Below, in pieces: positions 1 through 7,995 of a DNA stretch of 38,660 nt. How positions within the stretch are numbered: the first letter of the stretch is position 1; each line of letters begins with the position of its first letter. The DNA comes from Methanolobus sp. Lineage in GTDB: Archaea; Halobacteriota; Methanosarcinia; Methanosarcinales; Methanosarcinaceae. The translations under genes were made by a program, and so were the position numbers. The notes below the pieces were generated by a model. It was not told the DNA's origin, did no database searches, and worked only from the letters and a program-made list of their open reading frames with translations. The stretch lies in NCBI GenBank assembly GCA_021767785.1, contig JAASSR010000009.1, positions 1 through 38,660 of the forward strand, read 5' to 3'.

Positions 1-801
1 ACAGAGGTCAACGATACAAAACTCTTCATGGACGGAGCATTCGGTGAATTCGAAGTTGAAGGAAAGGTGATCATAGGAGCAGACGGCCCCAACTCCATTG
101 TTGCCAAAACCAGTAATATGATCCGTGATCCTGATCCCATGGGCACAGGAACAGCTTTTGAATATGAGCTAAGTGGCGTGGATATTGACAAAGAAGCGGT
201 GGAAATGTACTTCGGAAAGGATTATGTTCCCGGAGGATATGCATGGATTATATCACAGGGAGGAGACACAGCGAATATAGGAGTTGGTATCAGAGAAGCA
301 CTTTTTGAAAAACACCTGTGTGCCAGGGATTATCTTGAGCGCTTTATGTACGAACATCCCATAGCAAGTGAAAAATTAAAAGGAGCTAGTATCACCTCTG
401 TGGTTGCAGGACTTGTACCTGTGGGAGGCGCTCCGAAGGTGACCGCATCCCATAATACACTGATAGCCGGGGATGCGGCAGGACATATAATCGCAACAAA
501 TGGTGGAGGAATATCCACGGCAATGGTCGGAGGAAAAATTGCAGGTGAAACTGCAGCTGAGTTCCTCAAAGGCAAATGCAGACTTCAGGATTACGAAAAA
601 AGATGGCGTCAGCAGATGGGACTCGAGATCAAGACTGCCGTTTATGTACGCAAGCTAATGGACAGGCTCATGCTTTCCGACAGGCTTATGACCGCAGCTA
701 TCAAAATGATAACTCCTGAACAGATGAAAGCAATACAATGTGGACAGCTCCCGGATCCTGTCAAAAGAACACTGATGAAACTTAACGTGGGACTTAGTTA
801 A
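1..801 (+). CDS. Geranylgeranyl reductase family FAD protein, 3' part
   Basis: The reading frame is open from base 1, so the start lies upstream of the window; 266 codons plus stop are visible. The family reduces geranylgeranyl chains of archaeal membrane lipids (digeranylgeranylglycerophospholipid reductase type) with a bound FAD. Visible support: the second FAD-binding motif near bases 460-500, reading LIAGDAAGHI, followed by NGGGISTAM, and the substrate-side segment PGGYAWI near base 230, which is typical of the family. The N-terminal Rossmann GxGxxG part is missing because of the window edge. The next gene begins directly after the stop codon, suggesting co-transcription. The precise substrate cannot be told from this half; other geranylgeranyl reductase paralogues exist in methanogens. 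Confidence 0.88.
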   Translation, partial: TEVNDTKLFMDGAFGEFEVEGKVIIGADGPNSIVAKTSNMIRDPDPMGTGTAFEYELSGVDIDKEAVEMYFGKDYVPGGYAWIISQGGDTANIGVGIREALFEKHLCARDYLERFMYEHPIASEKLKGASITSVVAGLVPVGGAPKVTASHNTLIAGDAAGHIIATNGGGISTAMVGGKIAGETAAEFLKGKCRLQDYEKRWRQQMGLEIKTAVYVRKLMDRLMLSDRLMTAAIKMITPEQMKAIQCGQLPDPVKRTLMKLNVGLS

Positions 802-1161
802 ATGTACATTTTCGTCTATGGTACTCTCAAAAAAAGAGAGATCAATAACCGACTTCTAAATGGTTCTGAGTTCATCTGCAAAACAAAAACCGTGGAAAAA
901 TACACAATGCTTGATTTTGGACCCTTTCCCGGTGTCCTGAAATACAACGGGAAACTAAAACTGCCTTTATCCAGAATAAAAGGGGAAATATACGATATCA
1001 CTCATCAAACTCTAGAAGGTATTGATATTTTAGAAGGAGAATGGTATTTCAGGGAAGAAGTGGAATTTGAAGGAGGTATTAAAGCACAAATGTACTTCCT
1101 CGAAAAGATACCACCGGTCAATTATACATTGATTCCCGAAGGAAACTGGGCTGGAAAATAA
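802..1161 (+). CDS. Gamma-glutamylcyclotransferase (AIG2-like) family protein
   Basis: A 119-residue protein beginning MYIFVYGTLKK, the YGTLxx signature at the start of the gamma-glutamylcyclotransferase/AIG2-like fold. An acidic stretch around residues 71-84 (LEGEWYFREE) is where the family places its catalytic glutamate. Family members open gamma-glutamyl amine or peptide bonds, releasing 5-oxoproline, but the substrate of archaeal members is generally not known. The ATG follows the TAA of the reductase gene with no gap, so translation is probably coupled. Length is normal for the single-domain family. Fold assignment is fairly secure; enzymatic function is inferred. Confidence 0.8.
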   Translation: MYIFVYGTLKKREINNRLLNGSEFICKTKTVEKYTMLDFGPFPGVLKYNGKLKLPLSRIKGEIYDITHQTLEGIDILEGEWYFREEVEFEGGIKAQMYFLEKIPPVNYTLIPEGNWAGK

Positions 1162-1205
1162 CACAATTAAAAGATAAGTAAAGTTAAAAGGACTCGAGGA
1201 TACGA

Positions 1206-1823
1206 ATGCAGGAAAAAGATAACGATATCTCTCTGCACAGGGACACTATCAGCTATGAAGCATATGGAAATCTGTATCTCAATATAACAAATCAATGTAG
1301 TGCTAACTGTGTATTCTGCATCCGTGAAATCTGCGACGGAGTTTACGGTTACAACCTTCGCCTCTCAAAAGAACCAGAAGAGGAAGAGGTAAAAAGTGAT
1401 CTTGAATCACATGATCTAAGTAGATATAAAGAAGTGGTATTCACAGGTTTCGGAGAACCTACATGCAGGCTTGATACTGTTCTTCATATAACAGAATGGC
1501 TGCACAAAAAAGGAATACGTGTCAGAATAGACACAAATGGCCATGCATCTCTGATGTATCCTGACAGGGATGTTGTAAAAGAATTAAAGGCAGCAGGTCT
1601 TGATGCCGTATCAGTGAGTCTCAATGCGGAATCCGAAGAAAAATACAACGAACTGTGCAAACCCGCATTTGAAGGATCATATCAGGCTCTTCTCGATTTT
1701 ACAAAAAAAGCTATTGAGCTTGGAATTGAAACAAGGATGACAGTTGTAAGCAATCCTGATATAGATATTGAAAAATGTAGAGAAATCGCAACAAACCTCG
1801 GAGCTTCTTTCAGAGTAAGGTGA
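1206..1823 (+). CDS. Radical SAM protein, TatD-associated type
   Basis: A 205-residue radical SAM protein. Residues 31-38 carry CxxxCxxC (C31, C35, C38), which holds the SAM-binding 4Fe-4S cluster, and residues 81-86 read GFGEPT, the glycine-rich SAM contact. The later segment with RIDTNGHASLM and VSVSLNAES follows the partial TIM barrel of the family. The short length and overall pattern resemble the group annotated as TatD family-associated radical SAM proteins, although no tatD gene is in this window. A GAGGAT ribosome-binding site lies just before the ATG. The substrate is unknown. It is about 45 bases downstream of the cyclotransferase-like gene on the same strand and may share its transcript. 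Confidence 0.85.
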   Translation: MQEKDNDISLHRDTISYEAYGNLYLNITNQCSANCVFCIREICDGVYGYNLRLSKEPEEEEVKSDLESHDLSRYKEVVFTGFGEPTCRLDTVLHITEWLHKKGIRVRIDTNGHASLMYPDRDVVKELKAAGLDAVSVSLNAESEEKYNELCKPAFEGSYQALLDFTKKAIELGIETRMTVVSNPDIDIEKCREIATNLGASFRVR

Positions 1824-1876
1824 TTTCGGTAATTCGAACATCTTAACAGGCATATAGTTTCTAATTAAAGGTCTTA

Positions 1877-2503
1877 TCAGAAATACTTGAACAGATCATC
1901 CCTCTTTTGCTCATGCAAACGCTGTCTTATCAGTTTTTTAAGGGAATTGATATCCTTCTTCTTTGCACTTACAGGAGCAACGGTATCCAGCCACTGTTTC
2001 CATGGAGGAAGCATGCCCAGTTTATCACAGATCATATCCAGATTTTTGTCCAGACTTGAATCTTTTATCTTATCCACTTTATTTACAGCCAGAACAATAT
2101 CAAGATCAAATTCTCTGAAAAGTTCGAATATTTCCACATCTATAGGAATCTCGTTCCTGTCCTCCCAGCGTTGCACAATATCAAGGAAGGCAGCACCATC
2201 TATCACCAGTACTGCAATGTTTATTCTCTCGGCATTGCTCTCTATATACCGTACAATCTGATCCTTAACGATATCCTGTTTGCGGTCCTTGACACCACTC
2301 ATGAAACCGAAACCCGGAAGATCGGTGATAAGCAGATCGGAATACCGTATATGATTTGGTTTCAATGTCACACCAGGGCGTTTTCCGACCTTTAAGTTCT
2401 TACCTGTGAGCACACGTATGATGGATGACTTGCCTACATTTGACCTTCCCGAAAAAAGTATCTCAAAATTGACACCTTCATGCTCATTGACTTTTTTAGC
2501 CAT
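1877..2503 (-). CDS. engB: EngB-type ribosome-biogenesis GTPase
   Basis: A TRAFAC-class GTPase of the EngB/YihA family, 208 residues from the ATG at 2503. Motifs in order: G1 GRSNVGKS (19-26), G2 threonine in PGVT (43-46), G3 DLPG (61-64), G4 NKVD (141-144) and G5 VSAKK (178-182). Bacterial EngB assists large-subunit assembly; the archaeal role is inferred. I chose 2503 because this ATG gives the usual family length and overlaps the 3' end of the upstream DHH gene by 8 bases, a typical coupled arrangement; an open frame extends to 2596 but lies entirely inside the DHH gene. It is the last gene of the minus-strand run. Confidence 0.9.
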   Translation of the reverse strand: MAKKVNEHEGVNFEILFSGRSNVGKSSIIRVLTGKNLKVGKRPGVTLKPNHIRYSDLLITDLPGFGFMSGVKDRKQDIVKDQIVRYIESNAERINIAVLVIDGAAFLDIVQRWEDRNEIPIDVEIFELFREFDLDIVLAVNKVDKIKDSSLDKNLDMICDKLGMLPPWKQWLDTVAPVSAKKKDINSLKKLIRQRLHEQKRDDLFKYF

Positions 2504-3497
2504 TTCGATCAACTTCAGTCTTGCTTTTTTCTTTTCCGATAGCCTTATCGAAGGCACGGAGGAAGTCTTCAAATGATTCCTTTGGTATCCTTGCACCTGC
2601 AGCTACTGCATGACCGCCACCTGTTCCTCCGAATGCTGGTGCTATGCGGCGCAGAAGCTTGTTCAGATCAACAGTGTCCCGGGAACGAAGACTCATATCA
2701 TATGCATTCCTTCTGTGCCTGAATTCAGCTGAAAGACCAACGTCTTTTCCCCCGTAGGAAGCAGCATATATTGCAGATTTAGACATATAACCATGAGGGT
2801 CAACCACATAGGCCAGGTTTTTGAGAGAACGCACCTCATGTTTAACATGCACGCGTAGCTCTTCTTCAAGATCAGCACCTTCCTTTGCATACCTGAGTAC
2901 ATCTGGTATCTGGGTAGGGATCTTATCGTGGGATAGAGGATTTATAAGTTTTCTTTTAAAATCATAATTCCTGCCTGCATAGATCAGTGCCTGAATAAGT
3001 GTTCCGGCCTGGAAGAACAGACTTCTCCTGTCCCAGTCACGTAACCATTCTCTGACAGACGGACTGTCGGAATAATCACCTATGGCACCATATATGGCCA
3101 CCCGACGCATATCCCGGTTTAGCTTATTCTCAAGGACCATGTATGTAAGTTCCGAGGCGCATCCTGCCTGATCATGATATAACCAATCTGCACTGACGCA
3201 TTTTTCAGGCAATGGATGATGATCTATATAGATCAGATCAGATCTGTCAGCAATTTCATTAAGGCGAACGAACAGTTCGGTACAACGACTTTCATCAATG
3301 GCTATGTCACATACAATTACAGTCTTATAATTTTCTGCAAGATTCAGATCATCAAGTATACCTACAGGCGATGTAAAATAAACATCAGAAGCAGGATAAG
3401 CGCTTTTTGCAATAGCGCCTGAGCAGACACCATCCGAATCCCCGTGAGTAAGGATCAAAGATGAATTTTTATTCTCATTATTGTTGGATCCGGTCAT
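2496..3497 (-). CDS. DHH family phosphoesterase (RecJ-like)
   Basis: A 333-residue DHH superfamily phosphoesterase. Motif I is HGDSDGVCSG (residues 18-27), the next metal aspartate is D64 (VCDIAID), and DHH itself is residues 92-94 in YIDHHP. The C-terminal DHHA1 domain ends with GGTGGGHAVAAGARI near residue 294. The family hydrolyses phosphodiesters in single-stranded nucleic acids or small nucleotides; archaeal members of this size include RecJ/GAN-like exonucleases and oligonucleotide phosphatases, and I cannot separate these here. A GGATG ribosome-binding element precedes the ATG. The stop overlaps the start of the EngB gene, so the two are probably translated together. Confidence 0.88.
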   Translation of the reverse strand: MTGSNNNENKNSSLILTHGDSDGVCSGAIAKSAYPASDVYFTSPVGILDDLNLAENYKTVIVCDIAIDESRCTELFVRLNEIADRSDLIYIDHHPLPEKCVSADWLYHDQAGCASELTYMVLENKLNRDMRRVAIYGAIGDYSDSPSVREWLRDWDRRSLFFQAGTLIQALIYAGRNYDFKRKLINPLSHDKIPTQIPDVLRYAKEGADLEEELRVHVKHEVRSLKNLAYVVDPHGYMSKSAIYAASYGGKDVGLSAEFRHRRNAYDMSLRSRDTVDLNKLLRRIAPAFGGTGGGHAVAAGARIPKESFEDFLRAFDKAIGKEKSKTEVDRNG

Positions 3498-3569
3498 AGC
3501 AACATCCTATAATTACACAGATAAGACAAAATCAATCTACCTTCCGTATCTTTCAGGAAGAGTTGACAC

Positions 3570-4868
3570 TCATAGTATTTTGTCTTTGGTATTTTTAAGT
3601 ATATTCGTAATGGAACCCAGTACATCATAAAGGAACTGTAACTTGCCATGATCCTCTATTTCTTCCTGTTGATCCTGAGAGGTTTCATCTGTTTTGGCAG
3701 GGTCAGAAATTTCCGGATCATTTGCACTGTATGTATTATCAGAAGTCACAGATTCATCTACAGCTACCGAAGTTGTTGCTTCATTAGTATTCTGAACCCT
3801 GATAAGTTCCTTATTTGAATAGACTGTCCCTTCATACTCTTTGGAATCAACAAATTCTGCCATAGCTACAGGTATGATAATATCTCCTGCCTTATTCATA
3901 CGTACCGAATAGCTAAAAGAAAAATTATCCTTTGCATGGACAACACGACTTTTCCCGGTGTCTCCAGCAATGAGAACAGCACCTACAGGCAAATGATCAT
4001 TGACTTTCACATAGGCAGCCCGGTCGCCTTCGTTCAGAACATTTACTGTTATATTTATCTCGTCATTCAGACTGACACTTTCTCCGGACACCTTCTTACT
4101 CACATTAATGAACGGACCATGGACAACAATACTTGAAGCATTGAGTTGTCTGGAATAAGTCCTGCCTTCATTCTCGACTGTGATCATGGTTCCGTTGAAT
4201 TCATAGGTTCCGGGCTTTAGTGCTTTTAAAGAATACTCCAGGATCTTTTTCTCGTAAGGCTCAAGGGACATATTCCATTTAATCCTTGAGTCCGGATCGA
4301 AGACAAACTCAGGAGGGATGGAATCTTTGATATTTACGGATTCAAGATGAATATCCTTAAGATTTTTCAATTCCAGCGTAAAGTAAGCTCTTTCATCGAT
4401 ATATATCTCATCACTACTTTGTTCTTCAATCTCAAGTGTCGCATCCATCCATTCTATGGTTACAGGTAATGTGCCGGTGGAATTAGAAATTGCAACATTG
4501 AGCGTTGTATACGGGGAAGGTATATCATTACCTGTCACAACTTCAAGAGCCGTTATGTTAAGCCTGTCATCAAAAACAGTATTATTTGATATATCAGAAT
4601 TGTTCAGGGCAAGTATGGCTCCCCAGGAGTCGTGGTGAACACTTGATACTGACAGGAGAACATAATCAGTATCAACATCTGAAGGAGCCGCAGGTGAGAA
4701 ATCAACTGCCTTTATAAAGTATCCGCTGTGATTGATCTCATCTCCCCAGTACAAGGTATACTCCTGAGGTTCAAGCCATTCAACCTCATCTGACTGTGCG
4801 CCTGCAACAACACAGAAACTGAGGAACAACAGGGTCAGTCCTATGAACAGGAACAATCTATTTCTCAT
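3570..4868 (-). CDS. Secreted S-layer-like/CARDB-repeat protein without C-terminal anchor
   Basis: A 432-residue exported protein from the ATG at 4868, which lies four bases past the stop of the upstream paralogue. Residues 1-25 form a Sec signal peptide ending near VAGAQS. The N-terminal module has the LYWGD...GYFIKAVDF pattern seen in methanogen S-layer-type domains. Two beta-sandwich repeats follow, of the CARDB/DUF11 kind used in archaeal cell-surface proteins, with alternating N-glycosylation sequons (NNS, NIT, NMS, NIS). The C-terminal 60 residues are acidic and T/S-rich, then end in a short amphipathic helix without a membrane segment or PGF motif. It is clearly a tandem paralogue of the 537-residue protein next to it. 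It may be secreted or bound non-covalently to the envelope. Confidence 0.75.
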   Translation of the reverse strand: MRNRLFLFIGLTLLFLSFCVVAGAQSDEVEWLEPQEYTLYWGDEINHSGYFIKAVDFSPAAPSDVDTDYVLLSVSSVHHDSWGAILALNNSDISNNTVFDDRLNITALEVVTGNDIPSPYTTLNVAISNSTGTLPVTIEWMDATLEIEEQSSDEIYIDERAYFTLELKNLKDIHLESVNIKDSIPPEFVFDPDSRIKWNMSLEPYEKKILEYSLKALKPGTYEFNGTMITVENEGRTYSRQLNASSIVVHGPFINVSKKVSGESVSLNDEINITVNVLNEGDRAAYVKVNDHLPVGAVLIAGDTGKSRVVHAKDNFSFSYSVRMNKAGDIIIPVAMAEFVDSKEYEGTVYSNKELIRVQNTNEATTSVAVDESVTSDNTYSANDPEISDPAKTDETSQDQQEEIEDHGKLQFLYDVLGSITNILKNTKDKIL

Positions 4869-4872
4869 GAAG

Positions 4873-6486
4873 TCATGACCTATCTCTGCGTTTTGATACG
4901 AAATAAACTGCAAACATTACCAGTATCATTAAGCTGGCTTCAAATCCTGGTTGTACTTTTCCGTCGTCAACGTTGCTTTCATAGTATTCTTCATTAACGG
5001 AACTGCTTTGTTGACCATTATTTCCGGAACTACCGGATTCAGCAGAACTGTCTGAAGACGAGGACGAACTCTCAGTTTCTGCAGAAGGATCTACAACTGT
5101 AATCAGTGGAGTATTGGATATCCTTTCACCCTTATAATCTTCAAAATCTATGAATGTAGATGTGGTTTCAGGTAGTTTGAACTCGCCGATCTCATCGATC
5201 TGAATTACATAAGAATAGGAATAACTTTTACCATGGGTTGCAACATCGTGGAAACTAAGATCCCCGTTTATGTACGTTGCATAATCAGGTATTGTTTCAC
5301 TTGTAGTTACACTGGCGTCTTTTGTTCCCCTGTTCTTAACTGTTACTTTAACTGTAGCCTTACCGCCCGGATTGATCTGCTCAGGACTTACCTGCTTTGA
5401 AAGGACGATATCTGGACCATCGATCTCAATGCTTTTTGATTCAGATCTAAAAGTGTGCTTCTTACCATCAGGATCTGTAAAAATAGCAGTTGCTACCGGA
5501 ATTTTATAAGTCCCCGTCTTTGTGGGTTTCAAAGTATACTCGTAAATTTTTGCCTTTGTTTCTTTAGGACCAAAGGAAAGGGTTATTTCATTGTCTACGT
5601 TGTCCTGCACCTCTAAGTCATCGGTGGTGGGGTTACTGACAGATACCGAACCCAGATTGTAGATACCATTGTTCCATATACTAACCGAAACATGTGCTGT
5701 TTCATCAATGTATATTTCCTCTGTGACAGTCTTGGAAACCACAAGTTCAGCCACCGGTTCTATGGTTATGGTTTCGGTTTTTGTATCTTCATGTATTTCA
5801 CCGTTTATATCTTCCGATCTTGTAGTGACCTTTATGTCAACATCTGTCTCTTCCCAGTAATGAGGTATCTCAAATTTGAGATCCAGAGTGCTCAGCACCT
5901 CATCCTCTTCTACAGATGTGAAATGGTGGCTCAGATCTCCGTCAAGAAGTTCCATTCCATTAGCATCAATTTCCACATCCAGAACCTCAGCTTCAGCATC
6001 ACCTTCATTTTCGATATCTATGGTAGTTATTATGGACTGGTATTTGACTGTCCTCGGATCATAAGTGTCATCCTCTGTCTCAATATCAATTTTCATTTCA
6101 GGAATGCCACGTTCATAGACTTCAATTTCAGCACTGGGATCATCCATGTTACCGGTCCATTCATCAATATTGAGTGTCACTTTTTTCACATAGATACGCA
6201 GGTCGTCACCTTTTTCAGTATCACGGAATTCAAATCCTTCACCTGCACGGGCAGGAGATTTCTTTTGAAGCTGACCGTTCCGATAAATACCGATACTCAC
6301 AAATCCCTCTTCATTGAAGTCTTCGGCTTTTATAGTATAATCACCAGTTTTAAATGTCTCTCCCCACTTAAGGGTTCCACTTTTAACGGCATCATCACTC
6401 CATTCAATATCATCAAGAGTGTATGCTGAAACAGCAGAAATCAACAGAACGGTAATAATCAAACAAAAAAGAATTTTGCGCATCAT
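4873..6486 (-). CDS. S-layer-like surface protein with PGF-CTERM archaeosortase signal
   Basis: A 537-residue surface protein. Residues 1-21 are a signal peptide. The next part (about 22-130) has the LKWGETF...GDYTIKAEDF pattern followed by RNGQ and a GDD-beta segment, like S-layer duplication modules of Methanosarcinaceae. Three CARDB/DUF11-like beta-sandwich repeats follow, the last two starting near LVVSKTV and IVLSKQV. A Ser-rich stalk (about 470-500) leads to PGF at residues 513-515, a hydrophobic helix (518-531) and KRRDR at the end: the tripartite PGF-CTERM signal processed by archaeosortase A, which replaces the helix with a lipid anchor. The start is ATG-ATG at 6486/6483 with GGGA upstream; a TATA-like stretch near 6505-6515 could give it its own promoter. 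Confidence 0.8.
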   Translation of the reverse strand: MMRKILFCLIITVLLISAVSAYTLDDIEWSDDAVKSGTLKWGETFKTGDYTIKAEDFNEEGFVSIGIYRNGQLQKKSPARAGEGFEFRDTEKGDDLRIYVKKVTLNIDEWTGNMDDPSAEIEVYERGIPEMKIDIETEDDTYDPRTVKYQSIITTIDIENEGDAEAEVLDVEIDANGMELLDGDLSHHFTSVEEDEVLSTLDLKFEIPHYWEETDVDIKVTTRSEDINGEIHEDTKTETITIEPVAELVVSKTVTEEIYIDETAHVSVSIWNNGIYNLGSVSVSNPTTDDLEVQDNVDNEITLSFGPKETKAKIYEYTLKPTKTGTYKIPVATAIFTDPDGKKHTFRSESKSIEIDGPDIVLSKQVSPEQINPGGKATVKVTVKNRGTKDASVTTSETIPDYATYINGDLSFHDVATHGKSYSYSYVIQIDEIGEFKLPETTSTFIDFEDYKGERISNTPLITVVDPSAETESSSSSSDSSAESGSSGNNGQQSSSVNEEYYESNVDDGKVQPGFEASLMILVMFAVYFVSKRRDRS

Positions 6487-6518
6487 AACAATCCCAACTG
6501 TTTTTTTAATTATATAAT

Positions 6519-7022
6519 CTAGATTTTCGGAAATAGAGGTTTAAAGCCCCGTAATTGAGAAGGTTTATCTATAGCTTTTGTCCTGGAAGTAGACTCAGGA
6601 AGGTTCATAAGTGAAGGTTTCAGAATCATACCGGCCATGGAATCATCGCTTACAAGAGAACTTCCATATCCGGATTCAATGCTATTGTTGATACCGGTCA
6701 TCAATGATGCATCATAAGAGGATTTTGCATCTTTACGTTGTTTTTCAGCTTCTTTTTTGGAGAGACCCGCACTCATATCCCGTTCTTTGGCCTTCAGACC
6801 GTCTTCTTTACCTTTGGTATATTTCTCTTTGACCAATGTGTTAAATCCCGCTTCTTTGGCAAGACCATCAAGCATGGAATATTGTTCACTGACCCAGCCC
6901 AGTTCAGAATGTCTGTGATATCCTACTTCGAATCCAAGATCATACGATTTCTGTGCCAGTTCATCAACCTCAGCATCAGTTAACTGGGTCTTCTCTTCCT
7001 TTTTTGTGAAGAATCTTACCAT
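6519..7022 (-). CDS. Unrecognised 167-residue protein downstream of a RAD55-like ATPase
   Basis: I do not recognise this protein. It is hydrophilic and has no signal peptide or membrane helix, so it is probably cytoplasmic. The N-terminal half is predicted helical and charged, with a GFEVGYHRH...LGWVSEQY segment (residues about 31-48) and a Lys/Glu-rich stretch (64-100). The C-terminal half is low in charge, rich in Ser/Gly/Met, and ends in a short basic-proline tail (FKPLFPKI). It starts 12 bases after the RAD55-like gene with TGGTG as a likely ribosome-binding site, and ends 32 bases before the S-layer-like genes. The tight spacing suggests that it works with the ATPase; that is inference only. 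Confidence 0.65.
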   Translation of the reverse strand: MVRFFTKKEEKTQLTDAEVDELAQKSYDLGFEVGYHRHSELGWVSEQYSMLDGLAKEAGFNTLVKEKYTKGKEDGLKAKERDMSAGLSKKEAEKQRKDAKSSYDASLMTGINNSIESGYGSSLVSDDSMAGMILKPSLMNLPESTSRTKAIDKPSQLRGFKPLFPKI

Positions 7023-7034
7023 CCAGAAACACCA

Positions 7035-7778
7035 TCATTCAAGAAAACCGCTTACAACAAGTCCACGATCACTGAAATTCACTTCACGCATATTACAATC
7101 ATGCTTTGTACCTCTCATTTTTATAACCTGCAATGCACGTGTCATTGTTTTATCATAGAGGAAGTTATGCATGAAAATAACACCATGAGCTGCAAATTGT
7201 TCAGTAGAATATGCACTTGGATCTGTCATCTCGGATATGAGCATAGTAGTGCATCCGAGTTTCTTGAGATTTCTTATGAAGCGACTCATTTCTTTTTCCT
7301 GAAGGGACATATCCCGGGTTGTAAATCTGATGGCAGAGACAGAATCTATAACAAGCCTTTTTACATCATATTCGGAAACATATGCTGCTATTTCCTTGAA
7401 AACCACAGCCGGAGAGGGAGCTTCATGCTCTGCTGAGGCTGTTGAGACTTCATAGTCAGGTGTTATATATTCACTCATTTCATCCATGAATCCATATTCC
7501 ATCCGTGGCCCGAGGTCTGCAAAGAGCAGTTTCTTCATTTTTATGAGTGTTACCACATTCATGGAATAGTTGGACATATCGTCAATGATATTCTGCGGAC
7601 TTTCAAGCAGAGTAACATAAAGTCCTGTTTCACCCAGGGCTGCACCCTGTGCCAGGTATTGTACACAAAATGTTGTTTTTCCACTTCCTGGTGGACCACT
7701 TACCAGATACACACGTTCTGAAAGCAATCCTCCCTGAACCAGGTCGTCAAAACCTTCTACACCAGTCTTAATTCTCAT
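7035..7778 (-). CDS. RAD55/KaiC-like RecA-superfamily ATPase
   Basis: A 247-residue single-domain RecA-fold ATPase. Walker A is GPPGSGKT (residues 28-35), a catalytic glutamate is likely E59 in LLESP, and Walker B is RLVIDS (141-146). The opening (GVEGFDDLVQGGLLSERVYLVSG) is typical of the archaeal RAD55/KaiC group. Such proteins are widespread in archaea, usually of unknown function, and some act in signal transduction or motility rather than recombination. There is only one RecA domain, and no KaiC-type autophosphorylation site is evident. It is the first gene of a minus-strand run; AT-rich DNA with TATA-like elements at about 7796-7806 lies upstream. Association with surface-protein genes is noted but its role is unknown. 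Confidence 0.82.
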   Translation of the reverse strand: MRIKTGVEGFDDLVQGGLLSERVYLVSGPPGSGKTTFCVQYLAQGAALGETGLYVTLLESPQNIIDDMSNYSMNVVTLIKMKKLLFADLGPRMEYGFMDEMSEYITPDYEVSTASAEHEAPSPAVVFKEIAAYVSEYDVKRLVIDSVSAIRFTTRDMSLQEKEMSRFIRNLKKLGCTTMLISEMTDPSAYSTEQFAAHGVIFMHNFLYDKTMTRALQVIKMRGTKHDCNMREVNFSDRGLVVSGFLE

Positions 7779-7995
7779 GAACCGTCCTCAATTATTTAAT
7801 ATAATGGAACAATATAATATATTATTAAATTATAATTATAATTGCATGTATTTTAATGCTTCGTTTGTATTCACATTTATTAAATAATAGTTACTGAATA
7901 AAATTTGCCTGACACTAGATTCCGGATAATCTGACATAAAATTGTCATAAAGGAGTCCAAAATAACTAAATAAGCCCGATTCATGGTTGTGGGTG
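7779..7995. promoter_or_regulatory. AT-rich divergent promoter region
   Basis: A 217-base gap between the divergently read RAD55-like and FKBP genes. The left 60 bases are extremely AT-rich, with several TATA-like elements on the minus strand (for example around 7796-7806) that could serve the RAD55-like gene. The right half has a small TGACA...TGTCA dyad at 7932-7947, too weak to call an operator. I see no RNA gene or convincing open reading frame in it. Confidence 0.45.

Noticed and set aside
1206-1823. Truncation of the radical SAM gene
   Set aside because: At 205 residues it seems short, but the TatD-associated radical SAM group is of about this size and all key motifs are present.
2504-2596. 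N-terminal extension of EngB to 2596
   Set aside because: It lies wholly within the DHH gene, exceeds the family's usual length, and ATG 2503 gives a normal coupled overlap.
5692-6429. A 245-codon frame on the plus strand
   Set aside because: It is the antisense of the S-layer-like gene, rich in Phe/Cys/His/Ile with no family pattern.
7932-7947. TGACA-N6-TGTCA dyad upstream of the FKBP gene
   Set aside because: Five-base arms in an AT-rich gap are within chance expectation and no second copy exists.
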